A DNA stretch of 64,000 bases from Pelomonas aquatica (GTDB lineage: Bacteria; Pseudomonadota; Gammaproteobacteria; Burkholderiales; Burkholderiaceae_C), in the NCBI RefSeq assembly GCF_026712205.1, contig NZ_JAPPUW010000004.1, positions 186,001-250,000 on the forward strand, in the 5' to 3' direction. Shown here piece after piece: positions 1 through 10,968 of the stretch. Under the pieces are notes generated by a model. That model did not search any database and had not been told where the DNA came from. It was given only the letters and a program-made list of their open reading frames with translations. A program made the translations under genes and the position numbers. Position 1 is the first letter of the stretch. The number at the start of each line of letters is the position of its first letter.

Positions 1-247
1 CCGTGGCTTCGTCGACGAGGCCGGCACCGGCGTCCTGGGTGTCGCGCACATGGCTGTCGATGGAGTCGTCGCTGCCGAGCACGCCGACGATGCCGCCCTG
101 GGCCCAGGCGGTGGCGGCCTCGGTCAGTTCGCGCTTGGCGAGCACGACAACGGGCACGGTGTCGGCCAGGTGCAGGGCCACGGTGAGTCCGGCAAGGCCG
201 GCGCCGATGATGACGACGGGTGCGTCGTCCTGGGGGGCAGCAGTCAT
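1..247 (-). CDS. nadB: L-aspartate oxidase, N-terminal part (cut by window edge)
   Basis: Only the first 82 codons lie in the window. The product would oxidise L-aspartate to iminoaspartate with FAD, the first step of de novo NAD synthesis, in the cytoplasm. The reading frame shows the dinucleotide-binding motif VVIIGAGLAGLTVALHLAD near residue 11, followed by the family signature AWAQGGIVGVL and DSIDSHVRDTQDAGAG, which follow the E. coli NadB N-terminus closely. The ATG at 245-247 is the natural start because the FAD fold begins about ten residues after it. The catalytic part lies outside the window. Another member of the succinate dehydrogenase/fumarate reductase flavoprotein group is possible but less likely. 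Confidence 0.85.
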   Translation of the reverse strand, partial: MTAAPQDDAPVVIIGAGLAGLTVALHLADTVPVVVLAKRELTEAATAWAQGGIVGVLGSDDSIDSHVRDTQDAGAGLVDEAT

Positions 248-347
248 GGCGGGGCATTGTCCCGCAGCGCCGGGCCGGGCGCCGCGGCACGAGGATTGCC
301 AAGCGGGCGACCCAGGCTACGCGCCGTCCGCCGGCGGTGGGGACGGC

Positions 348-1232
348 TCAGCCCTGAAACCCGTTCCCGTGGCGCCGCCACTCCGGCGGCCTCCACAGAT
401 GGGCCAGGCGCAGGCCCCAGGTCTTCTCCCGGGCCATGTCGCGGAACATCGCGCGCCACTCGTGGGCGTTGAGCCAGAACAGGTTGTGGGTCGGGAAGGG
501 ATGCTCCAGGCCGTAGTCCACCGGCTCCTGCTCGGGCACGAAGCTGCCGAACAGCCGGTCGAAGACGATCAGCGTGCCGCCGAAGTTCCTGTCGATGTAC
601 TGAGGGTTGCGGCCGTGATGGGCGCGGTGGTGCGAGGGCGTGTTGAAGACGAACTCGAACCAGGCCGGCATACGGTCCACCCAGGTCGTGTGGACGAAGA
701 ACTGGTAGCCCAGGTTCAGCGACAGCGCGAACAGCACCCAGCGCGGCTCGAAGCCCAGCCACACGGCCGGCAGATAGAACAGCCAGTTGCCGGCGATCGG
801 ATAGAACCAGCTCTGGCGCAGCGCCGTGCCGAAGTTCATCTTCTCCGAGCCGTGGTGCACGACGTGGGCACACCAGAACCAGCGGATGCGGTGGCTGCCG
901 CGATGAAACCCGTAGTACAGGAACTCCACGAACAGGAACAGGCCGACGAAGCGCAGCGGCGTGACCTCGACCGTGAACAGCCGGTGGTCGTAGACCCAGC
1001 CCATCGCCGGCAGCACGAGGACGACGAGCAGGATCAAATCGGTGACGAGGTAGCTGCCGCCGCTGTTCATGCTGTCGAAGCTGTCCCAGAGGTCGAACAC
1101 GCCGGTCTTGCGGAAGCGCCAGGCCTCCATCGCGATGAAGATGCCGAAGACGGGCGACAGCATGACGAGCGTCAGGTCGCGCCAGTCGAAGTGGCGTTGG
1201 TAGAGGTCGAGCAGCCAGTCCATGGACGCCAT
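348..1232 (-). CDS. Sterol desaturase / fatty acid hydroxylase family membrane protein
   Basis: A 294-residue integral membrane di-iron enzyme of the fatty acid hydroxylase superfamily, expected to hydroxylate or desaturate a lipid substrate in the cytoplasmic membrane. The histidine clusters that bind the two irons are visible: HRGSH (about 110-114), HVVHH (about 123-127) and HHRAHH (about 201-206), set among hydrophobic helices. The start is ambiguous: ATGs exist at 1256, 1232 and 1223. 1232 was chosen because a GGGG stretch lies five bases upstream. It faces away from an AraC regulator and a DUF2804 gene, so a joint lipid-related role is possible but unproven. The substrate cannot be told from sequence. 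Confidence 0.85.
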   Translation of the reverse strand: MASMDWLLDLYQRHFDWRDLTLVMLSPVFGIFIAMEAWRFRKTGVFDLWDSFDSMNSGGSYLVTDLILLVVLVLPAMGWVYDHRLFTVEVTPLRFVGLFLFVEFLYYGFHRGSHRIRWFWCAHVVHHGSEKMNFGTALRQSWFYPIAGNWLFYLPAVWLGFEPRWVLFALSLNLGYQFFVHTTWVDRMPAWFEFVFNTPSHHRAHHGRNPQYIDRNFGGTLIVFDRLFGSFVPEQEPVDYGLEHPFPTHNLFWLNAHEWRAMFRDMAREKTWGLRLAHLWRPPEWRRHGNGFQG

Positions 1233-1351
1233 CTTGACCCCAAACCGCCGCCGCATCTTGACGGCGCAACCCGGGTTTTTGACAAATCGCGCCAGCGCTG
1301 GGGTGATCCCGCAGGAGGACGCGCGAGGCGCTGCCGCATCATGCGCGTCCG

Positions 1352-2347
1352 ATGGATGAGACCCGCGTCGTCGCCAGCTATGTCCAGCTGCTCTTCGAGC
1401 ACATGGCCGCGCTGGGCCGTGCCGACGCGCTGGGCGCGCCGCCCGCGCCCAGCGAGGGCTTCGTCGCGATGCGGCGCTGGCAGGCCCTGCTGGAGCAGGC
1501 CCGCGCGCTGGACCCCGGCCCCAGGGCCACGTTCGCGCTGCGGCTGGCGCGCGGCATCGCGCCGCGGCATTTCGGCGTCGTCGGCTTCGCGGCGCTGGCC
1601 TGCGGCACGCTGGCCGAAGCGCTGATGCGGCTGGAGCGCCACCACCGCTCGGTCTATGACGCCAACGTCGCCCAGCTGCGGCCCTGCGCCGAGGGCCTGT
1701 GCATCGAGTGGGGCGTGGAGCGCGGCCGGCCTGGCGCGCTGGTGGACGAAACCGCCATCGCGGCCTTGGTGCAGCTGACGCGCGAGCTGACGGCCAAGCC
1801 GCTGCGCGCGCTGGCCGTGGACTTCGTCAACCGCCGCCCGGCCGACCTGCGGCCCTACGAGGACTTCTTCGGCGGCCGGGTGCGCTTCGACCAGCCGGCC
1901 ACGCGCGTCGTGCTGGCCGCGCGCGACCTGGCCCTGCCGCTGCGCGGCGCCGACGCCGCCCTGCTCGCGCTGCTCGACGAGCAGGCCGAGCGGCTGCTGC
2001 AGCAGGTGGCCGCCGTGAGCGGGCCGGTGGGCGTCTGGCGCCAGGCGCTGGTCGGCCTGATCCGCTCCGGCCGCACCTCGCTGCCCGACCTGGCGCACAG
2101 CCTGCAGATGAGCCCGCGCAGCCTGCAGCGGCGCGTGACCGAGCAGGGCCACGGCTTCCAGGTCCTGCTGTCGCAGACCCGCCAGCAGCTGGCCGAAGCC
2201 TATTTGCGCGACCCCAAGGTCGAGCTGGCCGAGGTGGCCCTGCTGCTCGGCTATTCCGAACAGAGCGCCTTCACGCGCGCCTTCCGGCAGTGGACCGGGC
2301 AGGCGCCCCTTCAATGGCGCAGGCAGCAGCAGCGCCCGACCCCATGA
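1352..2347 (+). CDS. AraC-family transcriptional regulator
   Basis: A 331-residue cytoplasmic regulator. The N-terminal two thirds resemble the arabinose-binding-type sensor domain (PF12625 type) of AraC regulators. The C-terminal part, about residues 225-325, holds the double helix-turn-helix with LQMSPRSLQRRV in the first motif and VALLLGYSEQSAFTRAFRQW in the second, a strong AraC signature. Its stop overlaps the start of the DUF2804 gene by four bases (ATGA), so the two are translationally coupled and the downstream gene is the obvious target. It also faces the divergent hydroxylase gene. The inducer is unknown. Confidence 0.9.
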   Translation: MDETRVVASYVQLLFEHMAALGRADALGAPPAPSEGFVAMRRWQALLEQARALDPGPRATFALRLARGIAPRHFGVVGFAALACGTLAEALMRLERHHRSVYDANVAQLRPCAEGLCIEWGVERGRPGALVDETAIAALVQLTRELTAKPLRALAVDFVNRRPADLRPYEDFFGGRVRFDQPATRVVLAARDLALPLRGADAALLALLDEQAERLLQQVAAVSGPVGVWRQALVGLIRSGRTSLPDLAHSLQMSPRSLQRRVTEQGHGFQVLLSQTRQQLAEAYLRDPKVELAEVALLLGYSEQSAFTRAFRQWTGQAPLQWRRQQQRPTP

Positions 2348-3333
2348 ACCTCGTGTTTCCAGACTCCATCGTCCGCCACGACGGCCAGCCCGCCCACGGC
2401 CGCTACGCCGGCCGCATCGCCCGCTTCGATTGGAGCGGCCTCACCGAGCACCGCTCCTGGCTGTGGCGGCGCCTGCACCACAAGCGCTGGCACTACGTTG
2501 GCCTGGGCGACGAGCGCGTCTTCATCGGCCTCGCCATCGTCGACGTCGGCTGGACCTGCACGGCCTTCGCCTACCTCTTCGACCGCCAGCGCCGCCACCT
2601 GCTGGCCGACTGGAGCCAGGACGGCCTGCCTGGCCTGCAGGCCCGCGTGTCCGACGCGCCGCTGGCCCAGGCCCATGCCTGGTTCCGCGGCCCCGGCGCA
2701 CGGCTGGATCTGCGCCACCTGGCCGACGACAGCCTGCTGCTGCAGGTGCGCACGCGCCCGCTGCGCATCGAGGCCCGGCTGGACCTGGCGGCGATGGCAC
2801 CGCCGCTGCTGGCCATCGGCGCGATAGCCGGCGGCATCGCCCACGCGACGCAGAAGACCAGCGCCCTCGCCGTGCGCGGCTGGGCCGAGGCCGAGGGCCG
2901 GCGCTTCGAGCTGGACGAGGCCTGGGCGGCCGTCGACGCGTCCAACGGCCTGCTGGCCCGCGACACCGCCTGGCGCTGGGCCAGCGCGCACCGGCCGGAC
3001 CTGGGCTTCAACCTGCAGCAGGGCTATTTCGGCGGACAGGAGAACGTGCTGTGGCTGGACGGCCGGCCCATCAGCCTGGGCCCGGCGCATTTCGATTTCG
3101 ACGCCGCGCAGCCGATGAAGCCCTGGCATGTCCGCACCGAGGACGGGCTGCTCGACCTCGTCTTCACGCCCGAAGGCGCACGCGCCGAGAACCGCAACCT
3201 CGGCTTCGCGGCCAGCCGCTATGTGCAGCCCGTCGGCAGCTTTGCGGGCACGGTGCGCGCGGCGTCGGGTGCGCCGCTGCGCGAGGTGCGCGACCTGCTC
3301 GGCGTGACGGAGGACCACCATTCCAGGTGGTAG
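2344..3333 (+). CDS. DUF2804 domain-containing protein
   Basis: A 329-residue protein recognised as a DUF2804 member from its overall pattern: an N-terminal stretch with HDGQPAHGRYAGRIARFDW, a central WLWRRLHHKRWHYVGLGDE segment, and a C-terminal block with GYFGGQENVLWLDGR. No enzymatic motif, signal peptide or transmembrane segment is evident. The family has no established biochemical role known to me. The ATG overlaps the stop of the upstream AraC gene by four bases, giving an operon of two. Together with the divergent sterol-desaturase-like gene, a role in lipid or membrane modification is a guess only. Confidence 0.75.
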   Translation: MNLVFPDSIVRHDGQPAHGRYAGRIARFDWSGLTEHRSWLWRRLHHKRWHYVGLGDERVFIGLAIVDVGWTCTAFAYLFDRQRRHLLADWSQDGLPGLQARVSDAPLAQAHAWFRGPGARLDLRHLADDSLLLQVRTRPLRIEARLDLAAMAPPLLAIGAIAGGIAHATQKTSALAVRGWAEAEGRRFELDEAWAAVDASNGLLARDTAWRWASAHRPDLGFNLQQGYFGGQENVLWLDGRPISLGPAHFDFDAAQPMKPWHVRTEDGLLDLVFTPEGARAENRNLGFAASRYVQPVGSFAGTVRAASGAPLREVRDLLGVTEDHHSRW

Positions 3334-3352
3334 CCCGCCCTCCCCGGGGCGT

Positions 3353-4093
3353 TCAGTATTGGCTCAGGATCTCGTCCTGGGCGTGCTGTATCCAGCGCTC
3401 CCGCGTCATGTCCTGCAGCACCTGGCCCAGCCTCGGCACCAGGGCCTGGCGGCTGACGTGGAGGTAGTGGTAGACCGAAAAAAATGCAAGCGGCTGCGGT
3501 CGCGGCTCGATGCCGCCCAGCTTCATCGAGCGCAGCGCCGCCAGGCCCGAAATGCGGTTGGCCAGCACCACGTCGACACGGCCCTTGTCCAGCATCGCGA
3601 AGGCCTGCTGGAGGCTGGCCACCGGCAGCACCTGCATGCCCACGGTGTTCTCCTCGACGACCTTGATGCCCTTGACGAACCCGATCCGCAGCACCCGCAG
3701 CGAGGCCCAGCCGCTGACGGTGACCACCGAATGCCGGGGCACGAAGGCGACCACCTCGTAGCTCGCCACCGGCACGGGGACCATGACGAGGTTGGGGTAG
3801 GTCTTCTCGAGGCCGGCCTTGCGATACAGCTCGCCATCGGTCTCGCCCGCGTTGGCGCTGACCAGCGTGCGCTCGCCCGGCATGGACACGATATCCATCT
3901 CCATGCCCAGCCGCCGGTAGGCCTCCAGCATCACCTTGGCCGCGAGCTGGCTGGTGGGGTCGGATTCGAGAGCCAGCGTGGAGATGCGGATGTTCGCGTC
4001 GGCACCACCGACATCAGAAGCGCGGGCGCCCGAGGCCAAGCCCAGGGCGCCCGCGATGCAACACTGCCGTCGAGTCAGGAGCGGGCTCGCCAT
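3353..4093 (-). CDS. Periplasmic solute-binding protein-like (SBP_bac_3 type)
   Basis: A 246-residue exported protein with an N-terminal TRRQCCIAGALGLASGARAS stretch that looks like a signal peptide, possibly Tat-type because of the paired arginines. The body resembles family 3 substrate-binding proteins (ISTLALESDPTSQLAAKVML near the start, then a lobe with VLRIGFVKGIKVVE). No transporter permease or ATPase gene is adjacent, so it may be an orphan binding protein or sensor rather than part of an ABC importer. It sits downstream of clpB on the same strand with a 25-base gap. The ligand is unknown. Confidence 0.65.
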   Translation of the reverse strand: MASPLLTRRQCCIAGALGLASGARASDVGGADANIRISTLALESDPTSQLAAKVMLEAYRRLGMEMDIVSMPGERTLVSANAGETDGELYRKAGLEKTYPNLVMVPVPVASYEVVAFVPRHSVVTVSGWASLRVLRIGFVKGIKVVEENTVGMQVLPVASLQQAFAMLDKGRVDVVLANRISGLAALRSMKLGGIEPRPQPLAFFSVYHYLHVSRQALVPRLGQVLQDMTRERWIQHAQDEILSQY

Positions 4094-4118
4094 TCCCGAA
4101 CTCTACCGTCGCGCGGCT

Positions 4119-6710
<2,592 letters not shown>

Positions 6711-6738
6711 GATCGGTGATTCCTCCGGTTGCGAAGCC

Positions 6739-6766
6739 AAGTGGGCGCCTTTCAGCGCTTTTCAAG
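6739..6766 (-). promoter_or_regulatory. Sigma-32-type heat-shock promoter of clpB
   Basis: Reading the minus strand, CTTGAAA (-35, 6760-6766) and CCCACTT (-10, 6739-6745) are separated by 14 bases. The sigma-32 consensus is CTTGAAA and CCCCATnT. It lies about 30 bases upstream of the chosen clpB start and directly beside the large inverted-repeat element, whose outer arm begins four bases beyond the -35 box. Heat-shock control of clpB is the norm. The assignment is by pattern only. Confidence 0.6.
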
Positions 6767-6770
6767 TTGT

Positions 6771-7035
6771 GGGCCTGCTGACGCCATGGCAATGGGGCGC
6801 GTTGTGACCAGAAAGGCCGCAGGCAAGGCGCAAACCGCAAGCCGGGCTCTCGCCCGGCGAGGATTTGCAACGCGGCCTGCGGCCTTTCTGGTCACAACCC
6901 GAAGGGAAGGCCCGCCGCCAGGGGCCACTCGGCGTTGCGCCGCTGGCCCGCACGTTAGTGCGGGCGGCGCGCCGCGCCTTGATTGGCTCCTGGCGGCGGG
7001 CCTTCGCGCCCCATTGCCATGGCGTCAGCAGGCCC
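6771..7035. repeat. 265-bp nested inverted-repeat element (three-way junction)
   Basis: The intergenic region between clpB and crcB is almost wholly self-complementary. A perfect 30-bp outer inverted repeat (6771-6800 with 7006-7035) encloses two long hairpins. Hairpin A has a perfect 24-bp stem (6801-6824 with 6875-6898) and an inner GCCGGGC/GCCCGGC hairpin at 6841-6858. Hairpin B has a 22-bp stem with a single G-T mismatch (6906-6927 with 6984-7005) and an inner CCCGCAC/GTGCGGG hairpin near 6948-6965. Only seven bases (6899-6905) separate A from B. The right arm ends on the last base of the crcB stop codon. No ORF of note is inside. It could be a MITE-like repeat, a structured RNA, or a terminator/insulator. 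Confidence 0.85.
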
Positions 7036-7403
7036 TAGATCAAGGCCTGAACCACCCTCATCCCCAGCCAAGCGGCGAACAAGGAGCCCAGCACATGGGC
7101 CATCGTGTGGGCCAGCGCCATGCCGAAGTTGCCATGGCGCAGCAGGGTCAGCGATTCGCCTGAAAAGGCCGAGAAGGTCGTCAGCCCGCCGAGGAAACCG
7201 GTCACGGCCAGCAGCTTCATCACCTCATTGGGCTGGCGGCCAAACCATTCCAGCGCCACGCCGATCAGCAGGCCGCCGACGAGATTGACCAGCAGCGTGC
7301 CGAGCGGAAAACCGGCCACCCAACGGGCGTTGAACATCACGCCGGCCTGCCAGCGCGCCAGCGCGCCCAGCGCGGCGCCGATCGAAACGGCCAGCGCGTT
7401 CAT
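7035..7403 (-). CDS. crcB: Fluoride exporter CrcB/Fluc
   Basis: A 122-residue membrane protein with four predicted helices, the standard size for Fluc fluoride channels, which work as dual-topology dimers to expel fluoride. Family motifs are visible: GALARWQAG near the N-terminus, PLGTLLVNLVGGLLIG in the second helix with the conserved asparagine, and GFLGGLTTFSAFS in the third helix with the threonine/serine/phenylalanine pore region. It overlaps the upstream moaE by four bases, so both are likely made from one message. No fluoride riboswitch was recognised. The stop codon abuts the inverted-repeat element. Confidence 0.93.
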   Translation of the reverse strand: MNALAVSIGAALGALARWQAGVMFNARWVAGFPLGTLLVNLVGGLLIGVALEWFGRQPNEVMKLLAVTGFLGGLTTFSAFSGESLTLLRHGNFGMALAHTMAHVLGSLFAAWLGMRVVQALI

Positions 7404-7873
7404 GCCGCGTTCCCGCCGGCAACGCCCCAGCGCGCCAGCGCCTCGTCGTCGGCCACGCGGGCGTCCACCCAGTGGGCGCCGTCCGGCGTGTGCTCCTTCT
7501 TCCAGAACGGCGCCTGGGTCTTCAAGTAGTCCATCAGGAATTCGCAGGCCTGGAAGGCCTGTCCACGGTGGGCGCTGGTCACCAGCACGAGCACGATCTG
7601 GTCGCGCGCCTGCAGCAGGCCGACGCGGTGGATGACGCGGGCGGCGCGGATGTCGAAGCGGGCGAAGGCCGCGTCCACCATGGCCTCGATGGCGGCCTCG
7701 GTCATGCCAGGGTAGTGCTCCAGCTCCATCGCCGACACGGCCGCGCCGCTGTCGTGCTCGCGCACGGTGCCGACGAAGGCGACGACGGCGCCCACGCCGC
7801 CGTCCTCGGCGCGCAGGGCATGGGTTTCGGCGCCGAGGTCAAAGTCCCCGGCCTGGATGAAAACTCTGGGCAT
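7400..7873 (-). CDS. moaE: Molybdopterin synthase large (catalytic) subunit
   Basis: A 157-residue MoaE, the subunit that binds precursor Z and, with thiocarboxylated MoaD, inserts the dithiolene sulfurs of molybdopterin. Visible features: VVAFVGTVREHDSG, LEHYPGMTE, the RVGLLQARDQIVLVLVTSAH core, and the active-site lysine region APFWKKEHTPDG. Length is normal. Its usual partner genes moaD and moeA are about 8.2 kb away (16119-17584) on the same strand, separated by a plus-strand block, which is unusual for this group. It is followed by crcB with a four-base overlap. Confidence 0.95.
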   Translation of the reverse strand: MPRVFIQAGDFDLGAETHALRAEDGGVGAVVAFVGTVREHDSGAAVSAMELEHYPGMTEAAIEAMVDAAFARFDIRAARVIHRVGLLQARDQIVLVLVTSAHRGQAFQACEFLMDYLKTQAPFWKKEHTPDGAHWVDARVADDEALARWGVAGGNAA

Positions 7874-7985
7874 GGCACAGATTCTCGCCTCGGCGCGCGG
7901 TGAGATTCACCTGTTTGGGGGGAGCAACGGCCGGCCGCCGCCGGATACTTGCCGCTGTTTCTCCCGACCGCACGCAGGACACGAC

Positions 7986-9017
7986 ATGGCTCTGATGGAT
8001 TTCATCAAGAAACAATTCATCGACATCATCCAGTGGACGGAGGATGGCGACGGCACGCTGGCCTGGCGCTTCCCGATGGCCGACATGGAAATCCAGAACG
8101 GCGGCCAGCTCGTCGTGCGCGAGTCCCAGGTCGCCGTCTTCGTCAACGAAGGCCAGGTCGCCGACGTCTTCGGCCCCGGCACGCACCGGCTGACGACGCA
8201 GACGCTGCCGGTGCTGACCTATCTGAAAAACTGGGACAAGCTGTTCGAGTCGCCCTTCAAGAGCGACGTCTACTTCTTCAGCACGCGCCAGCAGATCGAC
8301 CAGCGCTGGGGCACCAGCCAGCCGGTCGCCATCCGCGACAAGGACTTCGGCGCCGTGCGCCTGCGCGCCTTCGGCAACTACGCCTACCGCATCCAGGACG
8401 CCAAGGCCTTCCACAGCCAGATCTCCGGCACGCGCGAGCGCTACACGGTGGCCGACCTGGACGGCCAGCTGCGCGGCCTGATGCTGCAGCACATCAGCGA
8501 CGCCGTCGCCAGCAGCGGCACGCCCTTCCTGGACCTGGCCGCCAACCAGGTCGAGTTCGCCGCCGCGCTGAAGAACGCCACCGCGCCGGCCTTCCAGGCC
8601 CTGGGCCTGGAGCTGCTGTCGGTGACGATGCAGAACGTGTCGCTGCCCGAGGAGCTGCAGAAGATCCTCGACCAGCGCATCGGCATGGGCATCATCGGCC
8701 AGAACATGGGCCAGTTCATGCAGTACCAGGCCGCCCAAGCCCTGCCCGAGATGGCCAAGGGCGTTGGGGCAGGTGGCAGCGGCATTGCCGGCGAGGCCGT
8801 GGGCCTGGGTGCCGGCGTGGCCCTGGGCCAGACGCTGGCGCAGACGCTGGGCCAGGGCCTGGCCGGTGTCGGCGCCGCGGCACCCGCCCCGACCGCCAGC
8901 CGGCCCGACGACATCGTGGCCCTGCTGGAAAAGCTCGGCGACCTCAAGGCCAAGGGCATCCTGACCGACGAGGAATTCGCCGCCAAGAAGGCCGACCTCC
9001 TCAAGAAACTTGGCTGA
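7986..9017 (+). CDS. SPFH-domain protein with C-terminal SHOCT-like tail
   Basis: A 343-residue protein of the SPFH (stomatin/prohibitin/flotillin-like) group often annotated as virion-core-like. The N-terminal 250 residues carry the SPFH body (LVVRESQVAVFVNEGQVADV, then VRLRAFGNYAYRIQDAKAF). A Gly/Ala-rich linker follows, and the last 36 residues form a SHOCT-like helical hairpin (ILTDEEFAAKKADLLKKLG). No transmembrane helix is obvious, so it probably attaches peripherally to membranes and oligomerises. It opens the plus-strand polyamine/membrane block and overlaps the DUF4178 gene by eight bases. Such proteins often scaffold membrane-stress complexes. The role here is inferred. Confidence 0.82.
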   Translation: MALMDFIKKQFIDIIQWTEDGDGTLAWRFPMADMEIQNGGQLVVRESQVAVFVNEGQVADVFGPGTHRLTTQTLPVLTYLKNWDKLFESPFKSDVYFFSTRQQIDQRWGTSQPVAIRDKDFGAVRLRAFGNYAYRIQDAKAFHSQISGTRERYTVADLDGQLRGLMLQHISDAVASSGTPFLDLAANQVEFAAALKNATAPAFQALGLELLSVTMQNVSLPEELQKILDQRIGMGIIGQNMGQFMQYQAAQALPEMAKGVGAGGSGIAGEAVGLGAGVALGQTLAQTLGQGLAGVGAAAPAPTASRPDDIVALLEKLGDLKAKGILTDEEFAAKKADLLKKLG

Positions 9018-10608
9018 ACAAGCCCAGCGCCGCTGGCGCGCCGCCTGCCCCAACTGCGGCGCGCCGGTCGAGTTCGCCAGTGCGGCCTCTGCCAGCGCCG
9101 TCTGCGGCTTCTGCCGCAGCACGCTGCTGCGCAGCGGCGACACGCTGAGCCGCATCGGCCAGAGCGCCGAGATCTTCGAAGACTATTCGCCGCTGCAGCT
9201 AGGCAGCACCGGGCGCTGGATGGGCGCCGGCTTCAGCGTCGTCGGCCGCATGCAGCGTGGCTCCGAGCTGGGCAACTGGAACGAATGGCATCTGCTGTTC
9301 GACACCGGCGGCGACGCGACGCGCATCGCCTGGCTCAGCGAGGACAACGGCCAGTTCGTCATCAGCCTGGAAGCGCCGCTGGCCGAGCGGCCGCCCGAGG
9401 CCCCCGGCGTCGGCCTGCCGCTGACCGTGGCCGGCCAGCGCTGGCAGGTGGCCGCCGTCGTCGACGCAGCCCTGCGCGCGGCCGAGGGTGAGCTGCCACG
9501 GCCGCCGCGCGCCGGCCGCGTCGTCGAGGTCCGCAATGCGCAGGGCGAAGTCGGCACGCTGGAGTACGCCGAGGCCGGACCGCCAGTCTGGTCCGTCGGC
9601 CGCGCCGTGCAGCTGGCCGAACTGGCGCTGCAGGGCCTGCGCACGACGGCCGAGGGCGAGTCCGTCGCCGAGGCGAAGTTCACCGGCCGCAGCATCGCCT
9701 GCCCGAACTGCGGCGCGCCGCTGACGCCCAAGCTGGCGCAGACCAAGAGCATGGTCTGCGCGCAGTGCCATGCCGTCGTCGACCTGCCTGGATTTGAAAG
9801 TTCGGGCGATGCCAAGGCCCTCGGCTTCATCGCGCAGAGCCCCGTCCTGCCGCCGCTGATCCCGCTCGGCCACACCGGCACGCTGGCCTTCGACGGCGAC
9901 AAGCCCCTGCCCTGGACCGTCGTCGGCTACCAGGAGCGCTGCGACATCCCCGAGAGCGCCGAGGACGAGCAGAGCTTCTGGCGCGAATACCTGCTCTACA
10001 ACCGCCTGGCGGGCTTCGCCTTCCTCGTCGACACCCGCGAAGGCTGGAGCCTGGTGCGCACGCTGACGGGCGCCCCCGCGCCGGCGCGCGGCGGCGTGGC
10101 CTGGCAGGGCCGCAGCTATGGCCAGCGCTGGGTCTATGGCGCCAAGACGACGCATGTGCTGGGCGAGTTCTACTGGCCCGTGCGGCTGGACGACCGCGTC
10201 CAGGTCGCCGACTTCATCACGCCCGACGGCCAGTACCTGCTGAGCCGCGAGCAGCAGGGCCCCGAGATCACCTGGAGCGGCGGCCGCCCACTGCCGGCGG
10301 AGACGGTGCAGAGGGCCTTCGGGCTGAGCGCGCCGGCCGCGCAGTTCTCGCGCGACGCGTCGGCCTTCAGGAGCGGCGGCGGCAACCTGCTGCGCAACAT
10401 CGTCGTCGGCCTCTTCCTCATCGTGCTGCTGTTCGCGCTGCTGCGCGCCTGCTCCGGCGACGACTGCCAGCAGTACAAGGACAGCTTCGGCGAGAACAGC
10501 AACGAATACCGCCAGTGCCGCGCCAGCTCGCGCGGCAGCGGCGTCTATGTCGGCACCGGCGGCGGCAGCTACGGCGGCTACAGCAGCGGTGGCGGCGGCC
10601 ACAAGTGA
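9010..10608 (+). CDS. DUF4178 zinc-ribbon membrane-anchored protein
   Basis: A 532-residue protein with two zinc-ribbon/DUF4178 units in tandem. The first ribbon has C13, C16, C32 and C35 (CPNCGAPVEF then CGFC). The second, around residues 230-253, repeats CPNCGAPL and CAQC. Each is followed by a beta-rich DUF4178-like stretch (YSPLQLGSTGRWMGAGFSVV; then LIPLGHTGTLAFDGDKPL). One transmembrane helix lies near 457-477, then a short Cys-containing segment and a Gly/Ser/Tyr-rich tail. The best start is a TTG at 9010 inside the end of the SPFH gene, since the first Cys pair follows closely. Its conserved partners are DUF350 and aminopropyltransferase genes. The biochemical role is unknown. Confidence 0.8.
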   Translation: MAEQAQRRWRAACPNCGAPVEFASAASASAVCGFCRSTLLRSGDTLSRIGQSAEIFEDYSPLQLGSTGRWMGAGFSVVGRMQRGSELGNWNEWHLLFDTGGDATRIAWLSEDNGQFVISLEAPLAERPPEAPGVGLPLTVAGQRWQVAAVVDAALRAAEGELPRPPRAGRVVEVRNAQGEVGTLEYAEAGPPVWSVGRAVQLAELALQGLRTTAEGESVAEAKFTGRSIACPNCGAPLTPKLAQTKSMVCAQCHAVVDLPGFESSGDAKALGFIAQSPVLPPLIPLGHTGTLAFDGDKPLPWTVVGYQERCDIPESAEDEQSFWREYLLYNRLAGFAFLVDTREGWSLVRTLTGAPAPARGGVAWQGRSYGQRWVYGAKTTHVLGEFYWPVRLDDRVQVADFITPDGQYLLSREQQGPEITWSGGRPLPAETVQRAFGLSAPAAQFSRDASAFRSGGGNLLRNIVVGLFLIVLLFALLRACSGDDCQQYKDSFGENSNEYRQCRASSRGSGVYVGTGGGSYGGYSSGGGGHK

Positions 10609-10630
10609 CGCGACCTCCCAGGAGAACACC

Positions 10631-10852
10631 ATGACCCTCGACTGGCTCAAGCCCGAAATCGTCCTCGGCTCGACGATGTATGCCGTCATCGGCGTCGTCA
10701 TCTTCTGGGTCGCCTTCCTCATCGTCGACCTGATCACGCCCTACAAGCTGTGGGAGGAGCTGGTCGAGCGCAAGAACGTGGCCCTGGCCATCGTCGTCGG
10801 CGCGATGTGCCTGTCCATCGGCAATATCGTCGCAGCGGCCATCCATGGTTGA
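10631..10852 (+). CDS. DUF350 small membrane protein
   Basis: A 73-residue protein with two transmembrane helices (about 10-35 and 48-70), matching a single DUF350 unit, the family to which E. coli YjfL belongs. The ATG at 10631 has a good AGGAG about seven bases upstream, 22 bases after the DUF4178 stop. DUF350 proteins recur beside DUF4178 and spermidine-synthase-like genes, which supports reading this as part of the same membrane complex. Its activity is not known. Upstream in-frame extension is possible but would overlap the DUF4178 tail. Confidence 0.78.
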   Translation: MTLDWLKPEIVLGSTMYAVIGVVIFWVAFLIVDLITPYKLWEELVERKNVALAIVVGAMCLSIGNIVAAAIHG

Positions 10853-10968
10853 GCCGGCCATCGGGCGTTGACGCCGCCCATCCCTTGCGGCATGCAGCCC
10901 GTCGCACCGGGTCTCCGGCGGTGAGCGGCGTCACCACAATCGCGCCGCTTCAACACCAGGAGACCCCC

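Noticed and set aside
7404-7480. Possible fluoride riboswitch for crcB
   Set aside because: The upstream sequence is the coding end of moaE with a four-base overlap. No crcB-motif pseudoknot could be placed.
10540-10605. Gly/Ser/Tyr repeat at the end of the DUF4178 gene as a tandem repeat element
   Set aside because: The codons vary and the stretch is a low-complexity protein tail, not a DNA repeat.
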